Shown here piece after piece: positions 1 to 11,126 of a DNA stretch of 64,000 nt. The notes under the pieces were generated by a model, which saw only the letters and a program-made list of their open reading frames with translations, was not told where the DNA came from and made no database searches. Position 1 is the stretch's first letter, and each line of letters opens with the position of its first letter. The position numbers and the translations under genes are program-made. Origin of the DNA: Pisolithus tinctorius (taxonomy: Eukaryota; Basidiomycota; Agaricomycetes; Boletales; Pisolithaceae); assembly GCA_024663395.1 (NCBI GenBank), contig JANFAH010000002.1:4154001-4218000 (forward strand), in the 5' to 3' direction.

Positions 1-1010
1 CCAAGAGAGTGGATGATCTGGAAACCCTGCAAAGCTTCGCAGCTTTCCGATTGCCTTCTAACGATGTCGAGAACAGAATCGATAAGCTCAGCCCCTGGCA
101 CGCAGTCAGCGAGACTTCAAAACAGAGCGCAGTTAAGAACCTTCTGTATAGTCTGTCTCCAACGTAAAAATAAGCACAATGCAAGATAGGAAACAATGTT
201 GCAGCTCACATCCCTTCGCCCAATTATTTCCTGCACCGGAATCCCCAGTAAAGAAAGTATCCGGTCGGAAAAGCTTTCCCAAAGGACCGGAACGAATCTA
301 TTTACAATTAGCCCACGATGATCACGGACCAATCTACTAGACACCCACATGATCGCATACGCCGGATTCTAAGTCGATTTGGACGCTCCGAGGTACATAC
401 TTGGTTGGACCATGTGAATCGACCTGCGTGAAGTACACGCCAGCCTAGGGAAAGAAGTTTATGGTAAATCATTGACCTTGAAGACCATCAATAAATGCTC
501 ACCCGTTCCGTCTGAAGCGGGTCATTTCCAACGTATGACTATAGAGCAGTGGACGAAGAACGTTTAGTGACAAAACCGAGTGCCGTATGAAGTAAACGAG
601 CTACCCCGGACTGATCGAGACCATGTTCTGCAAGAAGCATCTCCCAGAAACTTGTGCCAACCTGATTTCCTGCCTATTGCCCAATGGTCGTTAGACTACT
701 CTTTCAAGAAATTCGCAGACGAATCAATTACCTGACCAGCCTGTACAAGGGTGATTGTACAACATTAGAAGCCGTGAACAAGATCGGCGCGATCAGTTTA
801 CCTGGATATTGATTATTTCTCGAGACATGATGGTCACACTACTGTAGAAAGAGCAATCACTTGGGTCGTCCTTCAAACTGACCGTCCAGAAGCGAAAGAC
901 GGAAAACACGTCCAACGGTCTAAACTGCTTTAATCGCCGCTGCGTCTCTCACGTGACCATGACGTATGGTACAACCTTCGGAAGCATTTTTATTCAGTCG
1001 CGCGACGGAT
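1..1010. other. Intergenic, no gene recognised
   Basis: The open frames here are short, use non-ATG starts or overlap each other. None gave a recognisable domain. The last part must hold the promoter and 5' leader of the HUS1 gene that starts at 1011. No TATA box or other element stands out. Confidence 0.4.
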
Positions 1011-2196
1011 ATGCGGTTCCGAGCGACGGTGGAAAACGTCGCGATCTTCTTTCGTGAGTAAGTGCACAAGAGTGTTTCTGACTTATACTCACTGTGCTGC
1101 CAGGTATAATCCAAGCTGTCGAAAAGCTCCAGCGGAAATGCATCGTAAAGTTCTCCGAAAACGAAATGCACATCATATGCAACGATGATGCAAACGAGGG
1201 TGGCATCCAAGTGTGGTCGTGAGTTTACTTAAGTCGACTTCTGAGTTTGTGTGAAGCTGTTCCGAATCCCACTGCCAGTGTTGTGAAAGTGGACTCCATA
1301 TTCACCAATTACCGCATACAATCGAATGCCAACAACCAAATCACCGTGGCCTTATCAACGGAAGCCCTTCTTTCCGCACTTAGGTCGTCGTCTGCATCTG
1401 CCTCGTCGACTTCAGCAGCTTCTTCCATCCTCCCAGCATATGATGCAGATGAATTGGTTATGAAACTCGCAAAGAAGAATGACCAAGCTGTCCTCAGCTT
1501 CGAAATGTTCGGTGTATCGAGATCAGGTCGTAAAGTCAGAGTGACACATGACGTCCGAATCGAAGTGATGCGGCCCGCTGAGGTGGAAAAGCTTCGCGAA
1601 CCTCTTTGCCCTGAACCGGATGTGAGCCACCGATGACTTTTGGTTGCTGAAAGCTCACTGCGGTCGGCCAGGTACACATTTTGTTGCCACCTCTCCAGAA
1701 GCTAAGGACGATTGTGGAAAGACTTCGCCCGCTCTCAGACGTCTTAGCCCTCAGGGCCAATAACAGCGGCAGACTTCAGGTGGCAATTAGCACAGACTCC
1801 GTCAAAGTTGAGACGCAGTGGGTCGGATGTGCCAACCCTTCCCTGAGTTCGCTAATCGCGATGTCGTATTCCTGTCCGGCTAACACGACCCTATAGGGCA
1901 AGCCCAAGTTGAAGAGGATGAAAATCCGGATCCCGATCCCACTGAAAAGCCAGACCCTGAAACAGTGTTCTCCGTGTTGGTTTCTGTTCGAAGTTTTCTT
2001 AAATTCCTCAATAGTCACGTTGTCTCGACCACCACCATTGCATGTAAGTACTTTGCTAGAAATTATGTCCTTAGTGTAACATATGCGATCAGGCATATGT
2101 CAAAATCACTGCGCGATCCTTTATGTTTACATCGGGGAAGTTGCCGATGCCGGCGGTGTCCTCACTTTCTATATTCCCAGCGTTATCGAAGATTAA
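1011..2196 (+). CDS. HUS1: Checkpoint clamp subunit Hus1 (9-1-1 complex)
   Basis: Hus1 is the PCNA-like subunit of the nuclear Rad9-Hus1-Rad1 clamp, which is loaded at damaged DNA to activate checkpoint kinase signalling. My model has six exons: 1011-1053, 1104-1218, 1279-1621, 1672-1846, 1897-2043 and 2093-2196. They total 927 nt and encode 308 residues, close to the usual 280-310. The N-terminus begins MRFRATVEN, the classic Hus1 start. The centre has VHILLPPLQKLRTIVERL, matching the family's LPPLK..VVERM segment. The C-terminus LTFYIPSVIED matches the family's final ...YFIPAL strand. Introns are 49-60 nt and all GT-AG. An acidic stretch (about residues 230-245) is inserted before the last strands. 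The exon 4 donor (gttcgc) is weak. The next gene is convergent. Confidence 0.87.
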
Positions 2197-2728
2197 TCGA
2201 CTGCATTGACCTCTTGCAATCAGCCAGCACCGGGGATAATGTGTACTTCCGACTTAAAGTCTTCTGCCGTCCTTCGGTCAGACGGCATTACACTTCGTTG
2301 TTTTCACAGTAGTCTGGGACTCCAGGAGACGGAAATTTGGTAGGGCAACGCGGACGAATGGTTTTTCATAACCGGCGCACGGACGTGATATCACATCCTA
2401 ACGAGCTAATCGGACCATGCTGTGGACCGAGCGTTTCGTAAACCAAGCCCATATAGTCCGGCCGTCGTGGGGTATAGTACATATGCAGTTAAGATTGATA
2501 GAATGACGCTAGCACCAACACGATACTACATATCCCTGATATGACTGAGAGGTCAGTCAATATCAGTCTTAGTGTCTTGTGGACAGTATGAATGCACGGT
2601 CCAAAGTAACATCGAACAGCACGAGAGGAGCATGGGTTCCGTCGAACGTTAAATACATGCCGAGTCGTGCAGCAGACAACCATTGCATTAATAAACACAA
2701 GACATCACATAGAAGTCCATCGTAAGGT
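2197..2728. other. Convergent 3' spacer
   Basis: This spacer lies between the end of HUS1 and the end of the minus-strand AT-hook gene. It should hold both 3' UTRs. I see no further gene or repeat in it. Confidence 0.4.
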
Positions 2729-4665
2729 TCAATTCCACGCCTCGGAGCACACCTTATCCGGTCGCCTGCTGTTCCTACCACGACAATCTATCTTGCCACA
2801 ATCTTGACAAGCATTAAGACAGAACGAGCGCCCCCCTTTGCCTTTGCAATCCTGGGAACCGCACTTGCAACAGTGTCGAGTTCGTTTCTGAGAGGGCTCT
2901 AGGATAGAGACTTCGCCATTGCCATCTCCATAACCAAATGGCCTTTTCAAACCATTCTGGTCACCTCCAGTATGGCCAGACGGCGTGGGTTGAGGATGAG
3001 AGGCGTTGGGGTTCGGGTGAGCCTGGGTGAGGTACGGGTGATAGTTAGCATATGGATACGCAACGTAAGGACCGGGTTGTGCATAGGTAAAAGGCTGGGC
3101 GGAGGTGGTTGGTTGATTTGGCATATCCGGTGTGACATTGGCTAGGTTAGAAGATGTCGCGTGTGGACCATTGGTTTGGCTCGGGCCAGCCTCAGTCACG
3201 CCATTGCTTCCCTTCCAAACGCCACTATAATCATTTGCAGCGTTCTGAACAATGTTATTAGTATTTCAGACAACCCAATAGATGTATCAGATGCTCACTT
3301 GAGAAATCGTCATGTCACCGCCATCAGGTTGGATGACGGCGGAAATGCCTGGTACGTCCTCACCTGCGGCATCCTCATCTTCCTCCTCTTCGTGTGTTTC
3401 CTTATCCTCTTTCAGCGGATTCTGAATGACACCGATCACCTGAATAATAGCTTCCTTAGACATGCCGGCTTTCAGACCACCTTTAACCATGTTCCACAGC
3501 GATTTCGATACGCCCATTGCATGCCAATTCCAGACGTTTGGCCCGCTCCCTAAGTTGGACCCGCCCTGAAGAAGCCGAGCAGGAAACTCCTCTTTCAATC
3601 GGGCTGGAAGAGCTTGCATGATGGAAGCATCCGTACTCGCGAACTTTCTCCCTTCGAGTGGCGCAGTCGCGAGGCATGTTGGACTTCGGCAGACATACTC
3701 GCAGCCAATAACAAAGAACGGCTTCTCGAGGTCATACACTTTGATAGGTCCTGATTTGATCCGCCCTCGGTTGTGGAGCGGGACCCCGCAACTGCTACAT
3801 CCAATCCCATTGAATACCAGGGGCAGAGGATCCCAGTATAAAAACCTGTGTTCGGACAGAGTACGGGCGTTTGGGCCAGCAGCAATCAAAGACAGATAAG
3901 CTGGCGACGAGGGAAGCCAGAAAGTCTTTAAAACAGAATAAAGCGAGGGTATGGCATGACCTTCTTTGTTCTGCGCGGCGGTAGGCGCCAAAGAACTGAG
4001 GTGGGACTTGAAAGCGTCTTCTACGGTCGGACCGTCATTGGGCGAGGGATTTGGGGCAGCCAGCGCCGTTAATAATTCATGCATGAACTTATCGGGTTTT
4101 GTTCGCATGAGTTCAGCCCACTCATCTCGATTAAGTTTGGGGTCGATCGAATACGTTTGAGGCACCACGTTTCCCGCAGGGAGGGCAGGTGGAGGAGCTG
4201 ATATCGACGCCTGGACACCACCTGGAGGCAACCCCGTCTCCCATTGGGGTACTCCAGGATGCTGAGGATAATACGCCTGTCACGGCAGGTGTAAGCAACG
4301 ATGAGCAGCACAGTAGCACGGACACTCACGCCTGGAAATGGTACCCCTGGCGGGAGTGGCGCAGCCTCAGTGGCCACTTTCACAGACGGCTTTCTTGGTC
4401 GCGTCGCTCGGCGTGGCCCAACAGAGCCTGCAGGAAGCCCATCCTTCCTCGGACGACCGACCGGTCGCTTAATTTTCTCACCTGTAACTACAGGGACACT
4501 TGTGTGTTGCTTCTTGCCGCTGCCCTTGGGCCTACCCGGGCGACGTTTCATAGGCTGTTCTGGGGAAGAGGTGATACATAAACATACTAAGAGGTTAGGA
4601 GGCTGCATACCTTGAACCACAGCGGCACCCGCTTCAGCAGGCATATTCGGTAGCGCGCCCTCCAT
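2729..4665 (-). CDS. AT-hook protein with zinc-ribbon-like core and cysteine-rich tail
   Basis: Four exons in coding order: 4611-4665, 4330-4559, 3299-4261, 2729-3211. They total 1731 nt and encode 576 residues. Two AT-hooks sit near the N-terminus (RRPGRPKGSGKK, about residue 21, and KRPVGRPRKDG, about residue 45), so it probably binds the AT-rich minor groove in the nucleus. The central part (about residues 110-415) has CSSCG followed later by CEYVCRSPTC, a zinc-ribbon-like cysteine pattern. It resembles an uncharacterised basidiomycete domain that I believe is filed as DUF6729. After a proline/tyrosine-rich linker, the C-terminal 45 residues are very cysteine-rich (HCCKCGSQDC, CLNACQDCGKIDC). 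An acidic stretch of Glu/Asp lies near residue 395. Function is unknown; chromatin binding or transposase domestication are both possible. Confidence 0.72.
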
Positions 4666-5501
4666 GAGGAGATGGCAATCCTACTGACATGGTTAGCAAG
4701 GTAAGCCGCGTACTGTTGGGAAGAAGATATTGGACATCATAACGTTCGCATGGTCGAGGAAAATATATCTCACAAAACGTTGGAAAATGAGTAAAAAAAA
4801 CCATACAGAAAACCCTTATCCACGGTGTAACACAAATCACCTCAGGGCGGGCGCGATGCCCCTCAAAAAATTAGGGAAAATGGTAGGATAACTCAAACTC
4901 TAACCCAACACCTTTGAAAAGATCACTCACGATAAATCAACGGGCAACGTTTCTTGATGCTTCTCAATGTCTTTTTTTCGAAACTTATCCCGTTATCCCC
5001 TGACGCGTTCGGCTGTTGGGTTGCGTGGGAAAAGTGTCAAATCGTCCTGGCTATTTTCTAGTTATTTTGGTCGGAGCTCAAAAAATCAAACTTAAAGTCA
5101 GTACCCTCTGCTTATTGTCGAGGTTTGCAGCAACTCATCCCACAAGAGGTCCAGGTTAGTGTTGCTATCCTTTTCCTGCGGCTCTGTCCTCCCCCTTCTT
5201 CGCGGCGATGATGATCATAAACCGAATACAATTAGGAAGTGCCGTCTCAAAGATTTCTCTCATAGAGACTTCTGGTGTCGAGACTCGGTTCTCTGACTTC
5301 TTTACTTACATCTCGCGTATCTCGATCAAGCAACTGATCAACCCTCTCTTACTTACAGGCTACCAACACAGCGCTTCAGCTTTTCCTGCGTCCCCGGGGG
5401 TCAAGAAGTCTTTTTCTTAGCAAACAGATGTATGATATATAGTCTAATCCTTGCCGTTTCTATTGGCTTTGTCAATATCAACGTTATACATCGACTCGGG
5501 T
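4666..5501. other. Spacer: AT-hook gene promoter and transketolase 3' flank
   Basis: This 836 bp stretch lies upstream of the minus-strand AT-hook gene and downstream of the minus-strand transketolase-family gene. A 70-codon plus-strand frame at 5208-5420 has no recognisable content. No regulatory element can be assigned. Confidence 0.35.
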
Positions 5502-7952
5502 CTACTGCGACAGCTGCTTTATCTTTAAGATAATGGCTATAGAATTGACAATCAACACGTTGTCAAGCTTTGCAATATCGAAAACTCACATTGCGGGTCA
5601 AGGTTTTGGAAAGGAATTTGTTCTGATAATCCACCACAACCTGATCGCAGAAACAAAATAAGTCGATAACCCAAACAAAAAAAAGAAAAGAAAAACCACA
5701 TACCCTCCTTCGTTGTACCCATGTACCCATACTTGGGAGTCAATTGACGTTCCAACAACCACGTTCCGAATTTAGAGCCAAGCTGTACATCATCGTCAGC
5801 TCAGCCCACCCTCGAATAACGTAATCTTACCCCGGTCTTCTGGTTAAATGACTCAACTACGAGTACGAAAGGACTCGACCCTATCTTTCTGATTGTTTGC
5901 TCGTCGACTACGTTGAGGGTGGGTTTGTTGATCAAACCAACGTCCAAACCCTCCTGGCGGCAGCGCAAGACGGCATCCCAAGACCGATAGAGCATTTCAC
6001 CGAATGACACAACATAACCAGCTTTTCCTTCCACGATCGTCTCATCTTTTCCAGGGACGAACTTGTAGTCACCGTCGAAATACCTCGATTTTCCATCCTC
6101 CTTGAGGATATATGGCACCTTGGACCGGGTCGAGAAGACAAATCGGATGCCACGTTCGAAGAACACGCGCTGCACGATTGCCACCATTTGGAGAGCGTCT
6201 GCGGGGAAGTACAGCCATGAGTGTACGTCGGACAAGCCATTATCCGCGAAGAAGTTGTTGACGCCAAAGTGACAAGTGTTGTCAGCCATCTGTGGACGTT
6301 GAAATTAGGTGCACGCTCAATCGGTCATAAGGTGCGCAAAATACGAACTTCGTCCACTGATAAGGGGAATACTGTTAGTAAAACGATGCCAAGGATATTC
6401 ATAGCTCTTACCCCCAGCATGCGAGAAGTGACAAAGAACATTGCAATTGTTCAAGCGGGCCATCGTAACTTCCGACACAATCATCTCCAAGAACGCGGAG
6501 AATGTGGAGAAGACACCAAATTTGTTAGCATCAAAGCCGAAACCAGCAGCAGCCGAAAAGTTGCTACGTTCCATAATACCACCCGGCACGAAGACCTCCG
6601 GGTGCTTCTGGTGGATAACCTTGAGGCCCGTGGATCCCTCCAGATCACCTGTGCGAGATTAGTTTAGGGGAGGGGATTTAGAGGAAGCGCTCACTGTCGA
6701 TGACCATAACTTTCCTCGCAGCCTCTTCCTTGGAAAGTTTGTCTAATACGAGATTGACAGCTTCGCCAAACACAACACGGTTGGCTCCGACTTCCTTCGT
6801 TGACCCAATATAGAGGTAGGGAACAGCCGCGGGTTTGATGTTTAGGAGAATATCCCCTGCGACATTTGGGGCGTATCCCCGGGCTTCGAAGTACTTTATG
6901 GCAGACTTGACGGGAATAACATCGTGTCCGTGAGTGCTTCCCTCGATATCTGGGACGCCCGGTGCCATGACTCGTTTGCAAATGACTGTGGAACACGTCA
7001 GGCAAGGTCTACGGGTGGACGATGTGACTTACCTGCAGCGGGGCCATCGTGCGTGACTGCGGCGGCCAGAGAGCTCCACAGGGCGTCAATGTCCTCGCCT
7101 TGGGTGACATAGACTTTGAGACCGTGTCCTTCAAGCGTCCTTGCCAGATCATAACCAGTGAGATATTTAGAAGGGTGCCCAGCGATAGTGACATCATTAT
7201 CATCGATCAATAATTTCACATTCAGGTTCTGGGCAACGGCAAGCCTAGCAGCTTCCGCATCGTTCCCTTCCTGCTGGGAACCATCGGAACCCAAGCAGAA
7301 CAGGACTTTGTCGCGGTTAGCCAACGCAACACCGTTCACTAGAGGCCACATGTGGCCAAGACGGCCGGAGGAGAACTTGACGCCGGGTGTCAATCCAAGT
7401 TCAGGGTGACCGGGGAGCTTCGAGTTTGCCTCGCGGTAGTGTAGGAGGTGCTCCGGAGGAATGGCACCTTCAAGTGCAGCTAGGAGGTATTGCGTTGCAA
7501 CCCGATGGCCTATGATCTCGCATATTGAACGGAACTGGTGTCATCGCCGGAGATTTATACATACCCGCCTCGTCGAAAATGATGGGAAGGTATTTCTCCG
7601 AGCCCTCGAACAAGCTAAGCAGGAGGCAAACTTCGGGGACGGTATCATAAGCACCACCTGAAGGGAACACTCAGTTATACACACGTAAGTAAGGTGGTAG
7701 GGCAATCAACCTGTATGACCGCTTACACCGCGGGCGGCGCCTGTAGCAGTGAATAGGACAATAGCATCGCGAAGGAGCTGAATGTTATGCTGAAGGGCTG
7801 CCTTCTGGTCCGCCGTTAGCTGGGGTCGGGTTGGATCTAGGACCAATCTATGGTGACCGTTAGATTCTACGTATGGTCGTCATCAAAGATTTAGCAGACT
7901 TTTTGTATTTCTTAAGGTCGATGGGGAATTGGCTGAGGTTTGCAGCGGCCAT
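5502..7952 (-). CDS. Transketolase-family thiamine-diphosphate enzyme
   Basis: Eleven exons in coding order: 7900-7952, 7711-7847, 7565-7657, 7033-7509, 6695-6985, 6412-6648, 6349-6356, 5831-6289, 5704-5782, 5590-5640, 5502-5536. The sum is 1920 nt, 639 residues, typical of full-length transketolases. The N-terminal half has the GHTGG loop (about residue 60) and the thiamine-diphosphate signature GSDGSQQEGND followed about 22 residues later by IDDND, binding Mg2+ and diphosphate. The C-terminal half has the pyrimidine-binding fold with GVDEMADNTCHFG. The protein resembles a fungal transketolase-like clade rather than yeast Tkl1; its substrate cannot be read from sequence. All introns are 46-63 nt. 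One exon is only 8 nt (6349-6356), needed to join HAG to MADN. The MFS sugar transporter is transcribed divergently from about 1.2 kb away. Confidence 0.85.
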
Positions 7953-9191
7953 TTTATCTCGAAGATGAGCGATTCTAAGCAGACGAAGTGAATCCTTAGT
8001 GAATCCTTATCAGAGCAGTCTTTATCGCGTCCCCGTGCGAATTTGATTGGCTTCTGACAGTGCCACGTTCGCTGGTGTATAACACATAAACCGGTAGCCA
8101 AGCGAATAGCAATAATGAGCTAATTGCACAAGGCGTGCTAGTTCCGAGTCCACAATACACTAAGGTATTACTCGGAAACACGAGCTCCCCATGGGCTGAC
8201 TTCGTCAGTCGGAATAGAATATGATTTTCCAGTCCTGTCGCTGAAACATCAAGGCTCATGAGTAACGTGGGGAATGGTGCACCTACTAACAAATCCCTGG
8301 GACGAAACGGGCCGTCGCCAGGTACTTGAAGTTCACCATGTGGAATCTGGAAGCATAACCCACGCATATCCGTTCCCGTTCAAGCATGTGGGAGGTAAAG
8401 AGGTTGCATGTTAGAGTTTTCGTTAGCCAAGTGATCATAACACGCTACCAGGCTCCCGACCAATCACCGTTCCAGCACTGATGGGTGGATGTTGTGCGAT
8501 TCGCAAACAGTGCCTCCGGAGATCGAACGGCACCAGAGGGGAGAGAATGGTTCCCAGAAATTCGAAACGCCTTGCGATGGAAAATCGGTGGATGTTCATT
8601 CCATACCGAGAGGATCCTGGGAAGCGCTCCCAGGACGCTGCTTATCCGAAGGTACAGACATTTTCGCTGGTATGATTGTTCCCATGGTCCTTCGTGACTG
8701 TTGGCTACTGAATGGCAGCCCCCGGCACGACGGCCCGTCTTTGCCACAATGGATCTCAAAGCCTCGTTGAGTTTTGACACCCATCTCTGTACCTGCAAGC
8801 ATGGTTGTGAATATCTGATGCTGCAAGTAAATCATGCTTTTCTGCTCGGGATCAATGTATGTATGTATACGGAATCTGTCTGACAGATAGGCTACTGCTA
8901 ATTCCACTGCTTCTAAGTTATCAGTATGATACATAATCTTCGCTTAAACGACCTGTCGGACGACAAAACTGGCCCGCACTACTCGCACCCTCCACTGTCC
9001 GGCTAGCCTTTCTGAGCGTGCGCACACCAGGTCCGACTGAGCCATATAAGCGGGACTCCACCAAGGCATTTAAACCGCTCACGACCCCCTTCACGCTTTA
9101 CTTTAACGTTCCCGATAGGGCCAAAAGTTGTTGAGAAGTCTGAGCTGAGTCCTGGTGGTTGGATCTTCTGGTGTCCTTCCAGTAAGCTGCC
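7953..9191. other. Divergent intergenic region (transketolase-like / MFS transporter)
   Basis: This 1.24 kb region separates two divergent start codons and should hold both promoters. Several overlapping frames of 60-120 codons between 8440 and 8940 run on both strands. None has recognisable content or a convincing start, so I call no gene. Confidence 0.4.
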
Positions 9192-10950
9192 ATGACGTGG
9201 AGAACGGAGCTTCAGCAAACCATTCAATACCGAAATGCCTACTTCCTTGCTTTCTCTGCCACTGCCGGATACGTGTGCTTCGGTTGGGACATTGGCCTGA
9301 TAGGCGGTGTTCTTGCTCTTCCCTCTTTCCAGCAGTACTTTGGGTTGGATAAAGAGTCGGCCAGTGCCCGTGCTAGCCTGAGCGGGAATATCGTGTCTGT
9401 TCTCCAGGCGGGAGGCTTGTGAGTTTTACCTCCAGCTACGTTTTGAGACGACATTTGAATGATTTTCTCAGTGTAGGTGCCATAGCATCGAGTTGGTTGG
9501 CCAGCCGATATGGCAGAAAGCCTTCGCTGTTGGCGTCAGCTGTAATCTTTCTGATAGGGAGTGCTATTCAGTCAATCGTTGGATTGGGAAGTACGCCAGC
9601 CGTCGGTCTCAAGCTTCTCTACTTCAGTCGGTTCTTGGGTGGTGTTGGCGTTGGCCTGATGTCAGCTCTTGTTCCCACCTATGTATCAGAGTGTGCTCCG
9701 AGGGCTATTCGGGGACGATGCACCGGCAGTATCGAAGTTGCTGTAGGTTTGGGAAACATGTTGAGCTGTAAGTGCTGGTGCTGGCCCTGTGTCCGGGCAT
9801 CTCCTGATCCATGTTACGTTGTCTAGTCTGGGTCAACTACGGAGCGGCTCTTAACATATCACCTGGAGAGATGCAATGGCGAACCCCGATAATTGTCCAA
9901 ATTTTGCCGGGCATCGTATTTTTTGTATTCATGCTCTTCCAGCCGGAATCACCTCGGTGGCTAGTCGAACGCGGACGGTATAATGATGCAGCAAATGCCC
10001 TTGGCTACATCGCCAGAAAGGACCCTCAAGATGATACCGTCCAAGTGACTCTGAGTGAGATACGCGAACAGTTCGCGGGCAAACGTCAACTTCCAATCGC
10101 CACGCAGTTCAAGAAAATGGGAGAAAATCGTATCATCGTATTGCGTTGCCTTATACCATCCATCGCCACATTCTTCCAGCAGTGGACCGGCACAAATGCG
10201 ATCAATTACTATTCCCCTATCATCTTTGCAAACCTTGGGATCTCAAGCACGACCGCTTCGCTGCTCGCCACGGGCGTCTACGGAGTTGTGAAGTTCGTCG
10301 TTACGTGTCTCGTCCTCGCCTTCGTTATCGAGAGCTGGGGCCGCAAGAGAACTCTCATATACGGTGGCCTGGCTCAAGCTATTACGATGATTTGGATTGG
10401 GGGCTACAGCGCCGTGCACCCCGAACCCACGGTTGTTCCTGCTACTTATGTCTCGATCGTCGCTGTCTACCTCTACGGCATCGCTTTCGGTCTGGGCTGG
10501 GGCTTCACCCCGCTCGTCCTTGGGTCCGAGGTGGCTCCCGGACACCTTCGTTCAGCAGTGATGTCTATTGCTGTTGGGGTAACCTGGCTTTTCACATATG
10601 TCATCGCGCAAGTCACGCCGATAATGCTCGCACATATCACGTACGGCACATATCTCGTATTCGGAGTCGCCTCTGTTATTATGGCAATCTGGGTCTACGT
10701 CTGCATACCAGAGACTACGGGATACCCTTTGGAAGATGTCCGATACCTATTTGAGAAAGACATCCTCATTCGGTCGTTGGAGGATGCCCCTGGTGGACGC
10801 ATATTCCTCGGCAAGCGCCGCGCCATCCCCATGGAGGAGTTGAAGAAAAATGCTACAGACGCCAGCCCGGAACCTGCACCTAGTGATTTGAGCGACGAGT
10901 TGACCAAGGAGGCGGTGCCGAGGGGTCAAAGCGATACACTTGTCATTTGA
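9192..10950 (+). CDS. MFS sugar transporter (hexose/quinate type)
   Basis: Three exons: 9192-9418, 9472-9767, 9827-10950. They sum to 1647 nt, 548 residues, the usual length for fungal sugar porters with 12 membrane helices. Signature motifs are in order: FGWDIGLIGGVLALPSF in helix 1, RYGRKP after helix 2, the PESPRWL motif before the central loop, QQWTGTNAINYYSP in helix 7, and PETTGYPLEDV near the end of helix 12 (family consensus PETKG). It should act as a plasma-membrane proton symporter for a hexose or a related polyol or acid; the exact substrate is not readable. The C-terminal 60 residues are polar and cytoplasmic. Introns are 53 and 59 nt. Confidence 0.9.
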
Positions 10951-11126
10951 AGAAAACGTTCCCCTACAAGGCTCCACATAGTACATAGAGTTACAAAGAC
11001 TAACGTAGCATACAGATGAGATTGGATGCGCACATGCGGTATAAAGTAGAGTAGTCATCTATATAACAGAATTGCGACAGTGATACCCCGCCTCCACGGC
11101 GGAACGAGTTCAGCGCGTCCAGCACG

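Noticed and set aside
1847..1896. Apparent non-canonical GA donor in HUS1 exon 4
   Set aside because: Shifting the junction two bases gives a normal GT-AG intron (gttcgc...tatag) with the right phase.
8440..8940. Cluster of overlapping frames upstream of the MFS transporter
   Set aside because: Five frames on both strands overlap over the same bases, as expected for stop-poor non-coding DNA. None is recognisable.
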